A DNA stretch of 39,580 nucleotides, taken from assembly GCA_020845875.1 (NCBI GenBank), contig JADLEY010000014.1, positions 1 through 39,580 of the forward strand. Direction: 5' to 3'. Below are positions 30,972 through 38,986 of this stretch, one piece after another; the first letter of the stretch is position 1; each line of letters starts with the position of its first letter. This DNA comes from Candidatus Nomurabacteria bacterium (lineage in GTDB: Bacteria > Patescibacteriota > Minisyncoccia > Phycocordibacterales > UBA9973). The translations under genes were made by a program, and so were the position numbers. The notes beneath the pieces are model-generated. The model did not search any database. It was not told the DNA's origin and saw only the letters and a list, made by a program, of their open reading frames with translations.

Positions 30972-33179
30972 ATGGCAAAAAAGAAAAACGGTTCACAAAA
31001 GAAAAATGCTGTCGCTCCTGCCGCAAAAAACCATATCCCCGTAGGTCTTTTATTTATACTCTGCGGGATCCTTGCAGGAGGCGGAATGCTCGGTAAAGCA
31101 GGTGTCGGTGGAGAGCTCTTTTCGACGTTTGCGACATGGTTCCTTGGTAAAGGCGCTGTTCTCTTTCCGCTTGTCTTCTTGATGATCGGGATTTCTATTG
31201 TCTTCAAAAAACACTTTGAGATAACGACAAAGCAGCTCATTTCTGGCACCATCGGTATGGTAACACTCTTGGGGCTCCTTTCTGTAGGAGAAAAACATCA
31301 CTATGGTGGCATCTTTGGTGAATCAGTAGCACTTCCCTTCGTGGCGGCATTTGACCGCACCTTTGGCAGTATTGTGCTGGTCTTTATTACACTTGGCTCG
31401 TTTGCGCTCTTCTTTGACCACACACCGCAAGTTCTTCCTTTTCTCTCTCGCCTCAAAGAAAAGCTTCGTTCACTTTTTTCATTCCACATCGACAGTGATG
31501 ATGACGATAGTGAAAAAGATTCAATAGTGACACTCTCTCCTGAGGAGTACCTCGACACCTCTGTAAAAGAAACAGCCTCAACAACGGAGGTATCAGTAAA
31601 AGAAAAAGAAATGAGAGTGACTGACGCCTCTTCTAATAACGAATTTTCTCTTAGTACCAAGACACAGAGACGATTTGGTACTTACACTCCGCCCGCACTT
31701 TCCCTTCTTGAATCAGATCGAGGCAAAGCGAACGTCGGTGATGTGAAGGCTAATGCCAATATCATCCGCCGTACTCTTGCAAACTTCGGTATCGAGGTTG
31801 AAATGGACGAAGTCACTATCGGCCCCACTGTCACCCGCTACGCACTCAAGCCAGCGCAAGGCGTAAAACTCTCGCGTATCGTCGGCTTGCAGTCAGACCT
31901 CGCTCTCGCGCTCGCAGCGCACCCTATTCGTATCGAAGCCCCTATCCCTGGTAAAAGCCTTGTAGGCATCGAAATCCCTAATAAAACCAAGGCGACTGTC
32001 GGACTCGCCTCGCTCCTTTCTGATCCGTCATTCCATTCTGATGTCCCACTTCTCGCTGGTATCGGACGCAATATTGCTGGTAAGCCGGTCTTTAAATCCA
32101 TTGCCAAGATGCCGCACCTTCTTATTGCTGGTACGACTGGTTCTGGTAAATCAGTAACTATTCACGCAATCATCACTAGTCTTCTCTACCGTCATGGTCC
32201 TGATGACCTGCGCTTCATCTTCGTCGACCCGAAGCGAGTCGAACTCACACTCTACAATACTATCCCCCACCTCCTAACACCAGTGATTACTGATTCAAAG
32301 AAGGCAATCCTTGCTCTTAAATGGGCAGCAAGTGAGATGAATCGCCGTTACGATATTCTCGAAGCAGAGAGTGTACGCGATATCGGCTCATATCATAAGA
32401 AAGTTGCAACAGGGAAAGTAAAAACAGGAGACGGTAGTGAGCCAGACCGCATGCCGTATATCGTGATCGTTATCGACGAACTTGCCGATATTATGCAGGC
32501 GTACCCGCGAGAGCTAGAAGCTGCTATTGTACGCCTCGCACAAATGTCGCGTGCAGTTGGTATCCACCTCATACTCTCGACCCAACGTCCTGAAGTCAAT
32601 GTCATTACAGGTCTTATTAAAGCAAATGTCCCAAGTCGCATCGCGCTGCGCGTACCGACACAGATCGATTCGCGCACTATCCTTGATGCTGCTGGTGCTG
32701 AGAAACTCCTCGGACAAGGAGATATGCTTGCTATCGTCGGCGACAATCAGGCAGAGCGCCTCCAGAGTGCCTTTATTACTGAAGATGAAGTGAAGAGTGT
32801 GGTATCATATCTAAAAAACGCGTACAAAGACGATGTACGTGACTCAATTGAACTCTCTGGTTCCGTATCGGGAGACAAAACGATGTTTTCTGACGACATG
32901 GACGGTGGTGAAGATGACGATCTCTACGAAGATGCGCGCCAAGTTGTTGTCGAAGCAGGAAAAGCGTCTACCTCCTATATTCAACGCAAGCTCAAGGTCG
33001 GATATTCGAGGGCTGCACGCCTTATGGATATACTAGAAGAGCGTGGCGTCATCGGTCCTGCCGATGGTTCCAAACCGAGAGATGTGCTCGTAGACAGAGT
33101 GAAAAACTCAACAATTGATCAGGTAGCTGAGGACATTGCTCGTAAAAACGAAACTGCCGAAGAAGACGAAACAGTATAG
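30972..33179 (+). CDS. ftsK: DNA translocase FtsK/SpoIIIE
   Basis: FtsK pumps chromosomal DNA through the division septum. The 735-residue product has a basic N-terminus, four predicted transmembrane helices (about 22-40, 62-78, 88-105, 130-150), a short acidic linker (SDDDDSEKDS), the alpha/beta motor with Walker A GTTGSGKS (387-394) and FIFVDPKRVELTLYN, and the C-terminal gamma winged helix (SYIQRKLKVGYSRAARLMDILEERGVIG). It ends EEDETV. The linker is much shorter than in E. coli. It is the first gene before the small membrane protein (6-nt gap) and recA. Confidence 0.97.
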   Translation: MAKKKNGSQKKNAVAPAAKNHIPVGLLFILCGILAGGGMLGKAGVGGELFSTFATWFLGKGAVLFPLVFLMIGISIVFKKHFEITTKQLISGTIGMVTLLGLLSVGEKHHYGGIFGESVALPFVAAFDRTFGSIVLVFITLGSFALFFDHTPQVLPFLSRLKEKLRSLFSFHIDSDDDDSEKDSIVTLSPEEYLDTSVKETASTTEVSVKEKEMRVTDASSNNEFSLSTKTQRRFGTYTPPALSLLESDRGKANVGDVKANANIIRRTLANFGIEVEMDEVTIGPTVTRYALKPAQGVKLSRIVGLQSDLALALAAHPIRIEAPIPGKSLVGIEIPNKTKATVGLASLLSDPSFHSDVPLLAGIGRNIAGKPVFKSIAKMPHLLIAGTTGSGKSVTIHAIITSLLYRHGPDDLRFIFVDPKRVELTLYNTIPHLLTPVITDSKKAILALKWAASEMNRRYDILEAESVRDIGSYHKKVATGKVKTGDGSEPDRMPYIVIVIDELADIMQAYPRELEAAIVRLAQMSRAVGIHLILSTQRPEVNVITGLIKANVPSRIALRVPTQIDSRTILDAAGAEKLLGQGDMLAIVGDNQAERLQSAFITEDEVKSVVSYLKNAYKDDVRDSIELSGSVSGDKTMFSDDMDGGEDDDLYEDARQVVVEAGKASTSYIQRKLKVGYSRAARLMDILEERGVIGPADGSKPRDVLVDRVKNSTIDQVAEDIARKNETAEEDETV

Positions 33180-33185
33180 ATCACC

Positions 33186-33587
33186 ATGCGCTATTCCAAT
33201 AAACAATTCCCGGCCCCTCTCACTCTCCTCATCGGATTGTTTGTGTTCAGTATCGGCGTCTTCACTATCCGCAATTCGCGCGATATTCTCTTTGGAACAC
33301 CACTGTCGGTGCAGATTGCTTCCGATGGGACAACGCTCAACGACGGCTTCCTTCCTTTTTCGGGAAACGCAGGTCATGCGCGGACACTTTCAGTAAACGG
33401 GCGTCCTCTTACCATTGATCGAGAAGGAAACTTTTCAGACGGACTGCTTCTCTCCCCTGGATACAATGTAGTAGAGGTTGCTTCGGAAAACCAATTTGGA
33501 AAGCAGAGCGTGCGCACATACCACTTGGTGTTCGACCAAGAGCACTCAGTGGCGCGTGCACTCGACAAAGAGACGTATCGCTATTAG
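33186..33587 (+). CDS. Membrane-anchored Ig-like protein, 133 aa
   Basis: One N-terminal transmembrane helix (about residues 12-28) and an exported beta-sandwich: [67 protein letters not shown]. This pattern resembles Ig-like carbohydrate- or surface-associated domains (Glucodextranase_B/Big type). The role is unknown. It lies between ftsK and recA with small gaps, so it is probably co-transcribed with both. Confidence 0.78.
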   Translation: MRYSNKQFPAPLTLLIGLFVFSIGVFTIRNSRDILFGTPLSVQIASDGTTLNDGFLPFSGNAGHARTLSVNGRPLTIDREGNFSDGLLLSPGYNVVEVASENQFGKQSVRTYHLVFDQEHSVARALDKETYRY

Positions 33588-33609
33588 TGGAAGAGCTAAC
33601 ACAAGACAT

Positions 33610-34671
33610 ATGGCAGTAGCAAAAAAAACAAAAGCAAAAAAGGAACCAAAAGAAGATGGTGCATCCATTGATGAAACAATTCGTTCTATCCAGACAAAGT
33701 TTGGAGAAGGTGCAATTATGAAACTCGGTGAAGCGCCAAAAGTAGATGTCGGCACTATTTCAACCGGCTCTATCGGACTCGATATCGCCCTTGGTATCGG
33801 CGGACTTCCCCGTGGACGCATCATTGAGATTTTTGGCCCAGAATCATCGGGTAAAACGACACTCGCGCTCCATGTGGTCTCCGAAGCACAAAAGAAGGGT
33901 GGTATCTGTGCATATATCGACGCAGAACACGCAATGGATCCTGAATACGCAGGGAAAATCGGTGTCGATACCAAACAACTCCTTATCTCGCAGCCCGACA
34001 CCGGAGAGCAAGCACTTGATATTGCTGAGTCGCTTATCCGAAGCGGCAAGATAGATGTCGTGGTTATTGATTCCGTTGCTGCGCTCACTCCTCGTGCCGA
34101 AATCGAGGGCGATATGGATCAGCAACATGTTGGCCGCCAGGCACGTCTCATGAGTCAGGCACTTCGCAAGATGACTGCACTCGTCGCTCGCAGCAAGACC
34201 ATCGTCATCTTTATCAACCAAATCCGCATGCAGATCGGCGTCATGTTTGGTAATCCTGAAACAACCCCAGGAGGAAAGGCCCTCAAGTTTTATACGTCAG
34301 TCCGTCTTGATATCCGCCGTATCGCGCAGATAAAGAAGGGCGAAGAAGTAGTCGGCAGTCGCACGCGCGTGAAAGTCGTGAAAAACAAAGTTGCTGCCCC
34401 ATTCAAACAGACAGAGTTTGATATCATCTACGGCGAAGGTATCTCGCTCGAAGGAGAACTCATCGCGCTCGGTGAAAAGCTTGGCGTCGTTACCAAGAGC
34501 GGTACCAGCTATACCTACGTACCTGACGGCGACAAAGAAGAAGTAAAACTCGGACGCGGCTACGACTCAACGCGTGTCTTTATGCGCGAAAATCCAAAAG
34601 TCCGCGACGCTATTCTCAAAGACGTCCGTAAGCGCATGAAGGAAGTAGTAATGGAAAGCGCAGGAGAATAA
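33610..34671 (+). CDS. recA: Recombinase RecA
   Basis: RecA forms filaments on single-stranded DNA for homologous recombination and the SOS response. I start at ATG 33610 ([11 protein letters not shown]), giving 353 aa; the ORF track extends upstream into the 133-aa gene in another frame. Walker A is GPESSGKT (76-83), followed by [13 protein letters not shown], the Walker B strand [19 protein letters not shown], loop 2 [26 protein letters not shown] and the C-terminal domain. I see no LexA-type box upstream. It ends in a very long perfect terminator. Confidence 0.98.
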   Translation: MAVAKKTKAKKEPKEDGASIDETIRSIQTKFGEGAIMKLGEAPKVDVGTISTGSIGLDIALGIGGLPRGRIIEIFGPESSGKTTLALHVVSEAQKKGGICAYIDAEHAMDPEYAGKIGVDTKQLLISQPDTGEQALDIAESLIRSGKIDVVVIDSVAALTPRAEIEGDMDQQHVGRQARLMSQALRKMTALVARSKTIVIFINQIRMQIGVMFGNPETTPGGKALKFYTSVRLDIRRIAQIKKGEEVVGSRTRVKVVKNKVAAPFKQTEFDIIYGEGISLEGELIALGEKLGVVTKSGTSYTYVPDGDKEEVKLGRGYDSTRVFMRENPKVRDAILKDVRKRMKEVVMESAGE

Positions 34672-34686
34672 AGAGTTCCTTTCTCT

Positions 34687-34735
34687 ATAGCCATAAAAAC
34701 AGCACAGAAAATTTCTGTGCTGTTTTTATGGCTAT
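34687..34735. terminator. Very long perfect terminator hairpin after recA
   Basis: The left arm ATAGCCATAAAAACAGCACA and its exact complement form a stem of more than 20 bp with A and T tracts inside. Bidirectional in shape; insulates recA from efp. Confidence 0.9.
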
Positions 34736-34777
34736 GCGAACAAAATGCGATTTCAGAACAAAGTAAATCCCTCTAGT

Positions 34778-34805
34778 TTGCGTTTTGAAATGGGATTTGT
34801 ATAAT
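34778..34805 (+). promoter_or_regulatory. Promoter of efp, near-leaderless
   Basis: TTGCGT (34778-34783), 16-bp spacer, consensus TATAAT (34800-34805), then 9 nt to ATG 34815. Confidence 0.65.
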
Positions 34806-34814
34806 GTCGAAACT

Positions 34815-35399
34815 ATGTCAATGCTTGAATACAACGAAGTAAAGGAGCGTAAGATTATTCTTTGGGAAGGGCAGCCGTTTGAAGTGATTCACTCGCACGT
34901 CTTCCGCAAGCAACAGCGCAAGCCGGTCAATGCGACCAAGCTTAAAAATCTCATCACCGGTCGCGTGGCAGAAGTCTCCTTTGCCTCATCAGACAAAATA
35001 GAAGAGGCGGATATCATCACTCGCCCAGTGAAATATCTCTATACCAACAAGGGTGAAGTATGGCTCTGTGATATCAAGGACCCGAGCAAGCGCTTCACTA
35101 TCAAGGAAGAAATTGCGGGAGAAAAGATGAAGTTTATCAAGCAAAATACCGAAATAGAACTCATAGTCTTTACCAACGATGATGACGAAGAACTCGTCAT
35201 TGGAGTCAAAACGCCGATCAAAGTAGAGTTGCACGTAAAGGAAGCACCTCCATCCATCAAGGGCTCCACCGTCACTGGTGGTACAAAAATCATCACCCTA
35301 GAGACAGGAGCTACCGTCAACGCCCCCCTCTTCATCGAAGAGGGAGAAATCATTCGCGTCAACACAGAAACTGGCGAATACGTCGAGCGAGTAAATTAA
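34815..35399 (+). CDS. efp: Elongation factor P
   Basis: EF-P relieves ribosomes stalled at polyproline stretches. I start at ATG 34815 (MSMLEYNEVK), giving 194 aa, because the promoter -10 overlaps the longer ORF. The three beta-barrel domains are complete: the KOW-like domain I (IILWEGQPFEVIHSHVFRKQQRKPVNATKLKNLITG), central OB domain, and C-terminal OB domain (GSTVTGGTKIITLETGATVNAPLFIEEGEIIRVNTETGEYVERV). The tip loop reads FRKQQRKPVNAT and lacks the PGKG motif whose lysine is modified by EpmA/EpmB. Confidence 0.96.
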   Translation: MSMLEYNEVKERKIILWEGQPFEVIHSHVFRKQQRKPVNATKLKNLITGRVAEVSFASSDKIEEADIITRPVKYLYTNKGEVWLCDIKDPSKRFTIKEEIAGEKMKFIKQNTEIELIVFTNDDDEELVIGVKTPIKVELHVKEAPPSIKGSTVTGGTKIITLETGATVNAPLFIEEGEIIRVNTETGEYVERVN

Positions 35400-35419
35400 C
35401 CTAGAAAGACAGTCCTAGA

Positions 35420-36607
35420 TTACGGGTGACTATTTCCACAGGCCAGGACTCCTGTATGCCCATAAGCTCCTCCATTGTCGTAGCAACCCAGATAGACATA
35501 TGATCCGCCACAATTACCAATATACTGCGCCCCTTCTCCTTGGTGAGAGATTTGTACGTAACCCACGTTAGTACACCATGTAGGTTGAATAGCAGAACTC
35601 TGTTCTATATTACTCATAAGATATGGTGTAATACTTGTATCTATACAAGGTAGAAGATATCCCGTTTCTGGTGACCAGCAAGGAGTTTTGTTGTGCACAA
35701 GATATTCATCAGCATAATATGTACGATCCCCTGAGAGAACAAAGTTATAAAGTGGAGTATTCTGAGAAACTTTTTCCGAAGTGATCATCTCAATTTTTTC
35801 TGTACCGTGCTCAGTGATTAATTCATCTCCTTCCTCGAGCTTTGTCACCTTGATACCAATATTTTCTTTTTTTGTTTTTTCTGGATTGAGAGACTTCCAT
35901 CCTTCAGTCGTCATAAAAGGGTGTTCTGCGGTCACAAACGGTTTTTCTCCGTTAAATCCATAAATGATGCCGTCAGACTTTGGAGGTCGATGAAACGCAA
36001 GCACTGTATTGTTGCCTGTCTCCCCTTTGAGTACATCACCTATTTTAACATCCTCGATAAGCTTATACGTCCCGTCCGCCATGGTCACTTTTGTTCCTGC
36101 AATAAAACAAGCGTAGAGTGACTGCCACCCGCCAGATCCTCCAGGAATTCCTGGTTCTCCTTCATCGTCATCATCAGGAATCTCAGTATCAGGAACAATC
36201 ACTGGCATACAAGTAGTGATTTTTCCCGTGTTGTCTGAACATAAATACTTTGGCCCTGCAAGGGAAAGTACATAAGTACTACCATCTATTACTTTTGTAT
36301 CTTGCCATACTGATAGCGTATTGGTAGCAAATATGTCGTTTTGATTAGTAACATCATCAATATCAAGAAGTGACCCAGGGATTGCTTCTCCGCCTCCCTT
36401 AGCCTGAGAGGTTTGGCTGACATTGAGCAAATTCTTTACGTCATTATTTGGAGGAGTAGCAGTTGGAGGAAACCATGAAGAGTTACTGGGATCAAATTGC
36501 GCATCTACCAAACCAACTCCTATAGCACAGATCAATAGAAGTACTGCAACTGGTAGTTTTGAAAAAAACTTATTAAAAGTTTGACGAAATGATGAATAAG
36601 AAATCAT
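35420..36607 (-). CDS. Exported protein with intein-like Hint domain and Cys-rich tail
   Basis: The 395-residue product has an N-terminal transmembrane/signal segment (about 16-36) and the module shared with its two upstream neighbours (PPTATPPNN...LLNVSQTSQAKGG...LLDID). After a Gly/Pro/Asp-rich linker comes a complete Hint domain (about 167-306; nucleotides 35690-36109): splice-type Cys167 in CFIAGTKVTMADG, block B TAEHPFMT with His229, and the C-terminal block YADEYLVHNK with His305-Asn306. The residue after Asn is Lys, so this is a bacterial intein-like or cleaving Hint, not a splicing intein. The tail of about 90 residues has six cysteines. Last gene of a three-gene operon. Confidence 0.85.
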   Translation of the reverse strand: MISYSSFRQTFNKFFSKLPVAVLLLICAIGVGLVDAQFDPSNSSWFPPTATPPNNDVKNLLNVSQTSQAKGGGEAIPGSLLDIDDVTNQNDIFATNTLSVWQDTKVIDGSTYVLSLAGPKYLCSDNTGKITTCMPVIVPDTEIPDDDDEGEPGIPGGSGGWQSLYACFIAGTKVTMADGTYKLIEDVKIGDVLKGETGNNTVLAFHRPPKSDGIIYGFNGEKPFVTAEHPFMTTEGWKSLNPEKTKKENIGIKVTKLEEGDELITEHGTEKIEMITSEKVSQNTPLYNFVLSGDRTYYADEYLVHNKTPCWSPETGYLLPCIDTSITPYLMSNIEQSSAIQPTWCTNVGYVQISHQGEGAQYIGNCGGSYVYLGCYDNGGAYGHTGVLACGNSHP

Positions 36608-36628
36608 AGGTTTTTAACAATTGAATAA

Positions 36629-37021
36629 TTAAGGTTTTGGAACAGCAGGACAATCTGTAGTAAATTTGTGATCAGGATTGATGCACACATTCACTGAAGA
36701 AATATCATTGCCTTCCATTGTGTGAATAAAATAATCACCAACCACTTGAGTACTATTCCACACCGCGACATTATGTGCCGAAAGCGTTCCATCAATATCA
36801 AGAAGTGCTGGAAGCGACGCGACGCCATTTCCTCCTTTCTTTTGGAGTTCGGAAGCCGAATTAAGCACTACACTCTTGTTACCAGAAGGGGCAGAAGTCG
36901 ATGGTCCTATCCATGCGCCTACATACCCAATACCGATCGCAAACACAAGAAGAGTGAAAAACACACTAATTTTAATCGTAGAATCAGAAATATTTTTTTT
37001 AATAAAAGAGAATTTGTTCAT
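36629..37021 (-). CDS. Small exported protein, paralogue of its neighbours
   Basis: I start at ATG 37021 (MNKFSFIKKN), not 37063, because the first 14 residues of the longer ORF overlap the upstream gene. The 130-residue product has one transmembrane segment (about 18-36) ending in the export-type sequence GYVGAWIGPSTSAPSGN. The conserved module follows: VVLNSASELQKKGGNG...LPALLDIDGTLSAHNVAVWNSTQVVGDYFI. Two cysteines lie near the C-terminus. Same operon as the genes on both sides (17- and 21-nt gaps). Function unknown; a surface or pseudopilus-like role is possible. Confidence 0.75.
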   Translation of the reverse strand: MNKFSFIKKNISDSTIKISVFFTLLVFAIGIGYVGAWIGPSTSAPSGNKSVVLNSASELQKKGGNGVASLPALLDIDGTLSAHNVAVWNSTQVVGDYFIHTMEGNDISSVNVCINPDHKFTTDCPAVPKP

Positions 37022-37038
37022 AACAATAACTTTACTAT

Positions 37039-37533
37039 CTACAAAGTACAACTTATGGAGCACCCGTCTCCATTCGTTGCATTACCATCATCACATTGCT
37101 CTCCTGCTTCGACAAAACCATTCCCGCACTGTGGCGCACAAATAGTAAGTTTATGATTATTGGGATTAAGCGGATTTGAAGTATCTTCATAGACACAAAC
37201 AGGGCGAAGACCACTTGTCCAATTTTCTTGTCCGACAAGAAGTCCTTTCACAGTGAGATCTTGCGATGTCACTATATTTTCCCATGCATATAATCGCTCT
37301 GCAGAGGTGTTTCCTTTTATATCAAGAAGAACTCCTGGGACAGTTCCAAAGACACTACTACCCGTAGCATCTTTTGTTTGTGGAGTAGTGGTTGTATCGA
37401 GTGCTGGAGAGGCGTTCTTTAAAGGAGGAACAGCAGCTGGACCAGTAAACGCCTGTACAAGTGCGCCACCGCAAAGAACAAATAGTGTCGCACCGGCGAG
37501 AACAAGCTGTACAATCGAACGCTTGATATTCAT
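37039..37533 (-). CDS. Exported paralogue with C-terminal Cys-rich repeat (DUF4215-like)
   Basis: The 164-residue product has a signal/TM segment (about 8-28), the shared module (FTGPAAVPPLKNASPALDTTTTPQTKD...GVLLDIKGNTSAERLYAWENIVTSQDLTVKG) and a C-terminal repeat CGNGFVEAGEQCDDGNATNGDGCSISC. That last part is the cysteine-rich pattern of the Myxococcus/DUF4215 repeat, common on secreted proteins. It is the first gene of the three-gene operon, with a TGG-TACAAT box 13 nt before the ATG. Confidence 0.8.
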   Translation of the reverse strand: MNIKRSIVQLVLAGATLFVLCGGALVQAFTGPAAVPPLKNASPALDTTTTPQTKDATGSSVFGTVPGVLLDIKGNTSAERLYAWENIVTSQDLTVKGLLVGQENWTSGLRPVCVYEDTSNPLNPNNHKLTICAPQCGNGFVEAGEQCDDGNATNGDGCSISCTL

Positions 37534-37540
37534 GTTCTCT

Positions 37541-37546
37541 ATTGTA
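37541..37546 (-). promoter_or_regulatory. Extended -10 box of the three-gene surface operon
   Basis: TGG-TACAAT, 7 nt, then ATG 37533; nearly leaderless. Confidence 0.55.
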
Positions 37547-37596
37547 CCAGTCCTACACCTTTCTTGTGAAGAGGATACTGTGGAAAAGACAAGGTG

Positions 37597-37626
37597 TTGC
37601 CATCACGTATCGTTCTGTGGTACAAT
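37597..37626 (+). promoter_or_regulatory. Promoter of nusA-ppa
   Basis: TTGCCA (37597-37602), 18-bp spacer, TGG-TACAAT (37621-37626). Confidence 0.65.
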
Positions 37627-37636
37627 CGCTAAATCA

Positions 37637-37663
37637 GATGTCCGTCCCGAAAGGTCGGACATC
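37637..37663 (+). promoter_or_regulatory. Hairpin at the 5' end of the nusA mRNA
   Basis: GATGTCCG / CGGACATC with an inner CC/GG extension and one mismatch, starting about 5 nt after the predicted +1. It is followed by GGCGTTTTATC. It may act as an attenuator or a 5' stabiliser. Confidence 0.5.
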
Positions 37664-37701
37664 GGCGTTTTATCAAGAACAATTACATAACAGAAGAATA
37701 T

Positions 37702-38973
37702 ATGTTTGACATCAAAGCATTAAAAATGTCGATTGAGCAACTCGAGGGAGAGCGCCGAATCTCCCGCGACAAGCTCATAGACGCCATCGAGCAAGCCTTT
37801 GCCGCAGCATACAAGAAAGAATACGGGAAAAAAGGTCAAGTCGTCCGTGCTCACATGGATATGGATGCTGGTACTGTCACCTTTGAGCAGGTGAAAACCG
37901 TTGTGGACAAAGATTCTGTTCGGTTTGACGAAGATACAAAAGAAGACGCTACTGCCCCAGTAGATACCGAAACAGAGTTTGACGAACGCGAACACTACAA
38001 TGAAGAAAAGCATCTTCTCCTCGAAGACGCACGCATAATCAAGGAGGACGCGGTGGTTGGAGATGAAATCGTTTTTCATCTTGAACCAAAAGATGACTTT
38101 GGCCGCATCGCTGCCCAGACTGCCAAGCAAGTCATTATGCAGCGTATTCGCGAAGCAGAACGCTTCAGCATCCTTGATGAGTTCGGAGGTAAAGAGGGGG
38201 ACATAGTTAGTGGCTATATCCAAAAAGTAGACCGTGGTGTCGTCTTCCTTGATTTCAATCGAGCAACCGGTATCCTTCCTCCCCAAGAACAAATCCCTAG
38301 CGAACGCTACAACCGCGGTTCTCGTCTGCGCGGCTATCTCTACCATGTCGAAGAGTCTCCTCGCGGTGTGACGCTTCGTATTTCTCGTACACACCCTAAA
38401 TTCCTTGAGAAACTTTTTGCCCTTGAATCCCCAGAAGTTGCCAGTGGTGTCGTCGAACTCAAATCCATCGCCCGCGAACCAGGAAGCCGATCTAAAATTG
38501 CTGTATGGACCGACGATCCTGCGATTGACCCTGTTGGTTCTTGTGTGGGACAAAAAGGCGTCCGTGTCTCGACAGTCATGAGTGAACTTTCTGGAGAAAA
38601 AATCGATATTATCGAATGGTCACCAGACCCAGAAGAATTTGTTTGCAAGGCGCTCTCTCCAGCAAAAGTGCTCGATCTTGAACTCAATGAAGAGGAGCGT
38701 AAGGCGACTATCGAGGTTGCGCCTGACCAACTCTCGCTCGCTATCGGAAAAGGAGGGCAAAATGTGCGCCTTGCTGCAAAACTCACAGGATGGAAAATAG
38801 ATATCAAAGGAAGTGATGTAGCACCGAGCGAAGCGGTCTCCGACAATAGTCTCCCAAACGAAGGAGAAGGCTTTACTTCGCTCGCCTCCTTCTCCGTTGA
38901 TACCAAACCATCTCTAGAAGAGGCAGCAACTCCTACGGACACTGTAGAGGTTTCCGAACAAGAATCAGAATAA
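37702..38973 (+). CDS. nusA: Transcription termination/antitermination factor NusA
   Basis: NusA binds RNA polymerase and nascent RNA to control pausing, termination and antitermination. The 423-residue product has the N-terminal RNAP-binding domain (RRISRDKLIDAIEQAFAAAYKKEYG), S1 (EGDIVSGYIQKVDRGVVFLDF), KH1 (ISRTHPKFLEKLFALESPEVASGVVELKSIAREPGSRSKIAVW) and KH2 (DQLSLAIGKGGQNVRLAAKLTGWKIDI). The N-terminal domain holds an acidic insertion (about residues 75-105). The C-terminal tail is acidic and disordered; the AR repeats of E. coli are absent. rimP is not upstream. Confidence 0.97.
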   Translation: MFDIKALKMSIEQLEGERRISRDKLIDAIEQAFAAAYKKEYGKKGQVVRAHMDMDAGTVTFEQVKTVVDKDSVRFDEDTKEDATAPVDTETEFDEREHYNEEKHLLLEDARIIKEDAVVGDEIVFHLEPKDDFGRIAAQTAKQVIMQRIREAERFSILDEFGGKEGDIVSGYIQKVDRGVVFLDFNRATGILPPQEQIPSERYNRGSRLRGYLYHVEESPRGVTLRISRTHPKFLEKLFALESPEVASGVVELKSIAREPGSRSKIAVWTDDPAIDPVGSCVGQKGVRVSTVMSELSGEKIDIIEWSPDPEEFVCKALSPAKVLDLELNEEERKATIEVAPDQLSLAIGKGGQNVRLAAKLTGWKIDIKGSDVAPSEAVSDNSLPNEGEGFTSLASFSVDTKPSLEEAATPTDTVEVSEQESE

Positions 38974-38986
38974 TTATTTCACCCCT

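Noticed and set aside
33478-33609. Longer recA start (397 aa)
   Set aside because: They overlap the 133-aa gene in another frame; homology begins at MAVAKK.
35690-36109. True splicing intein
   Set aside because: The Asn is followed by Lys and not by Cys, Ser or Thr, and the flanks do not form a known host protein.
37720-38942. Minus-strand ORFs opposite nusA (277 and 200 aa)
   Set aside because: Antisense shadows of NusA.
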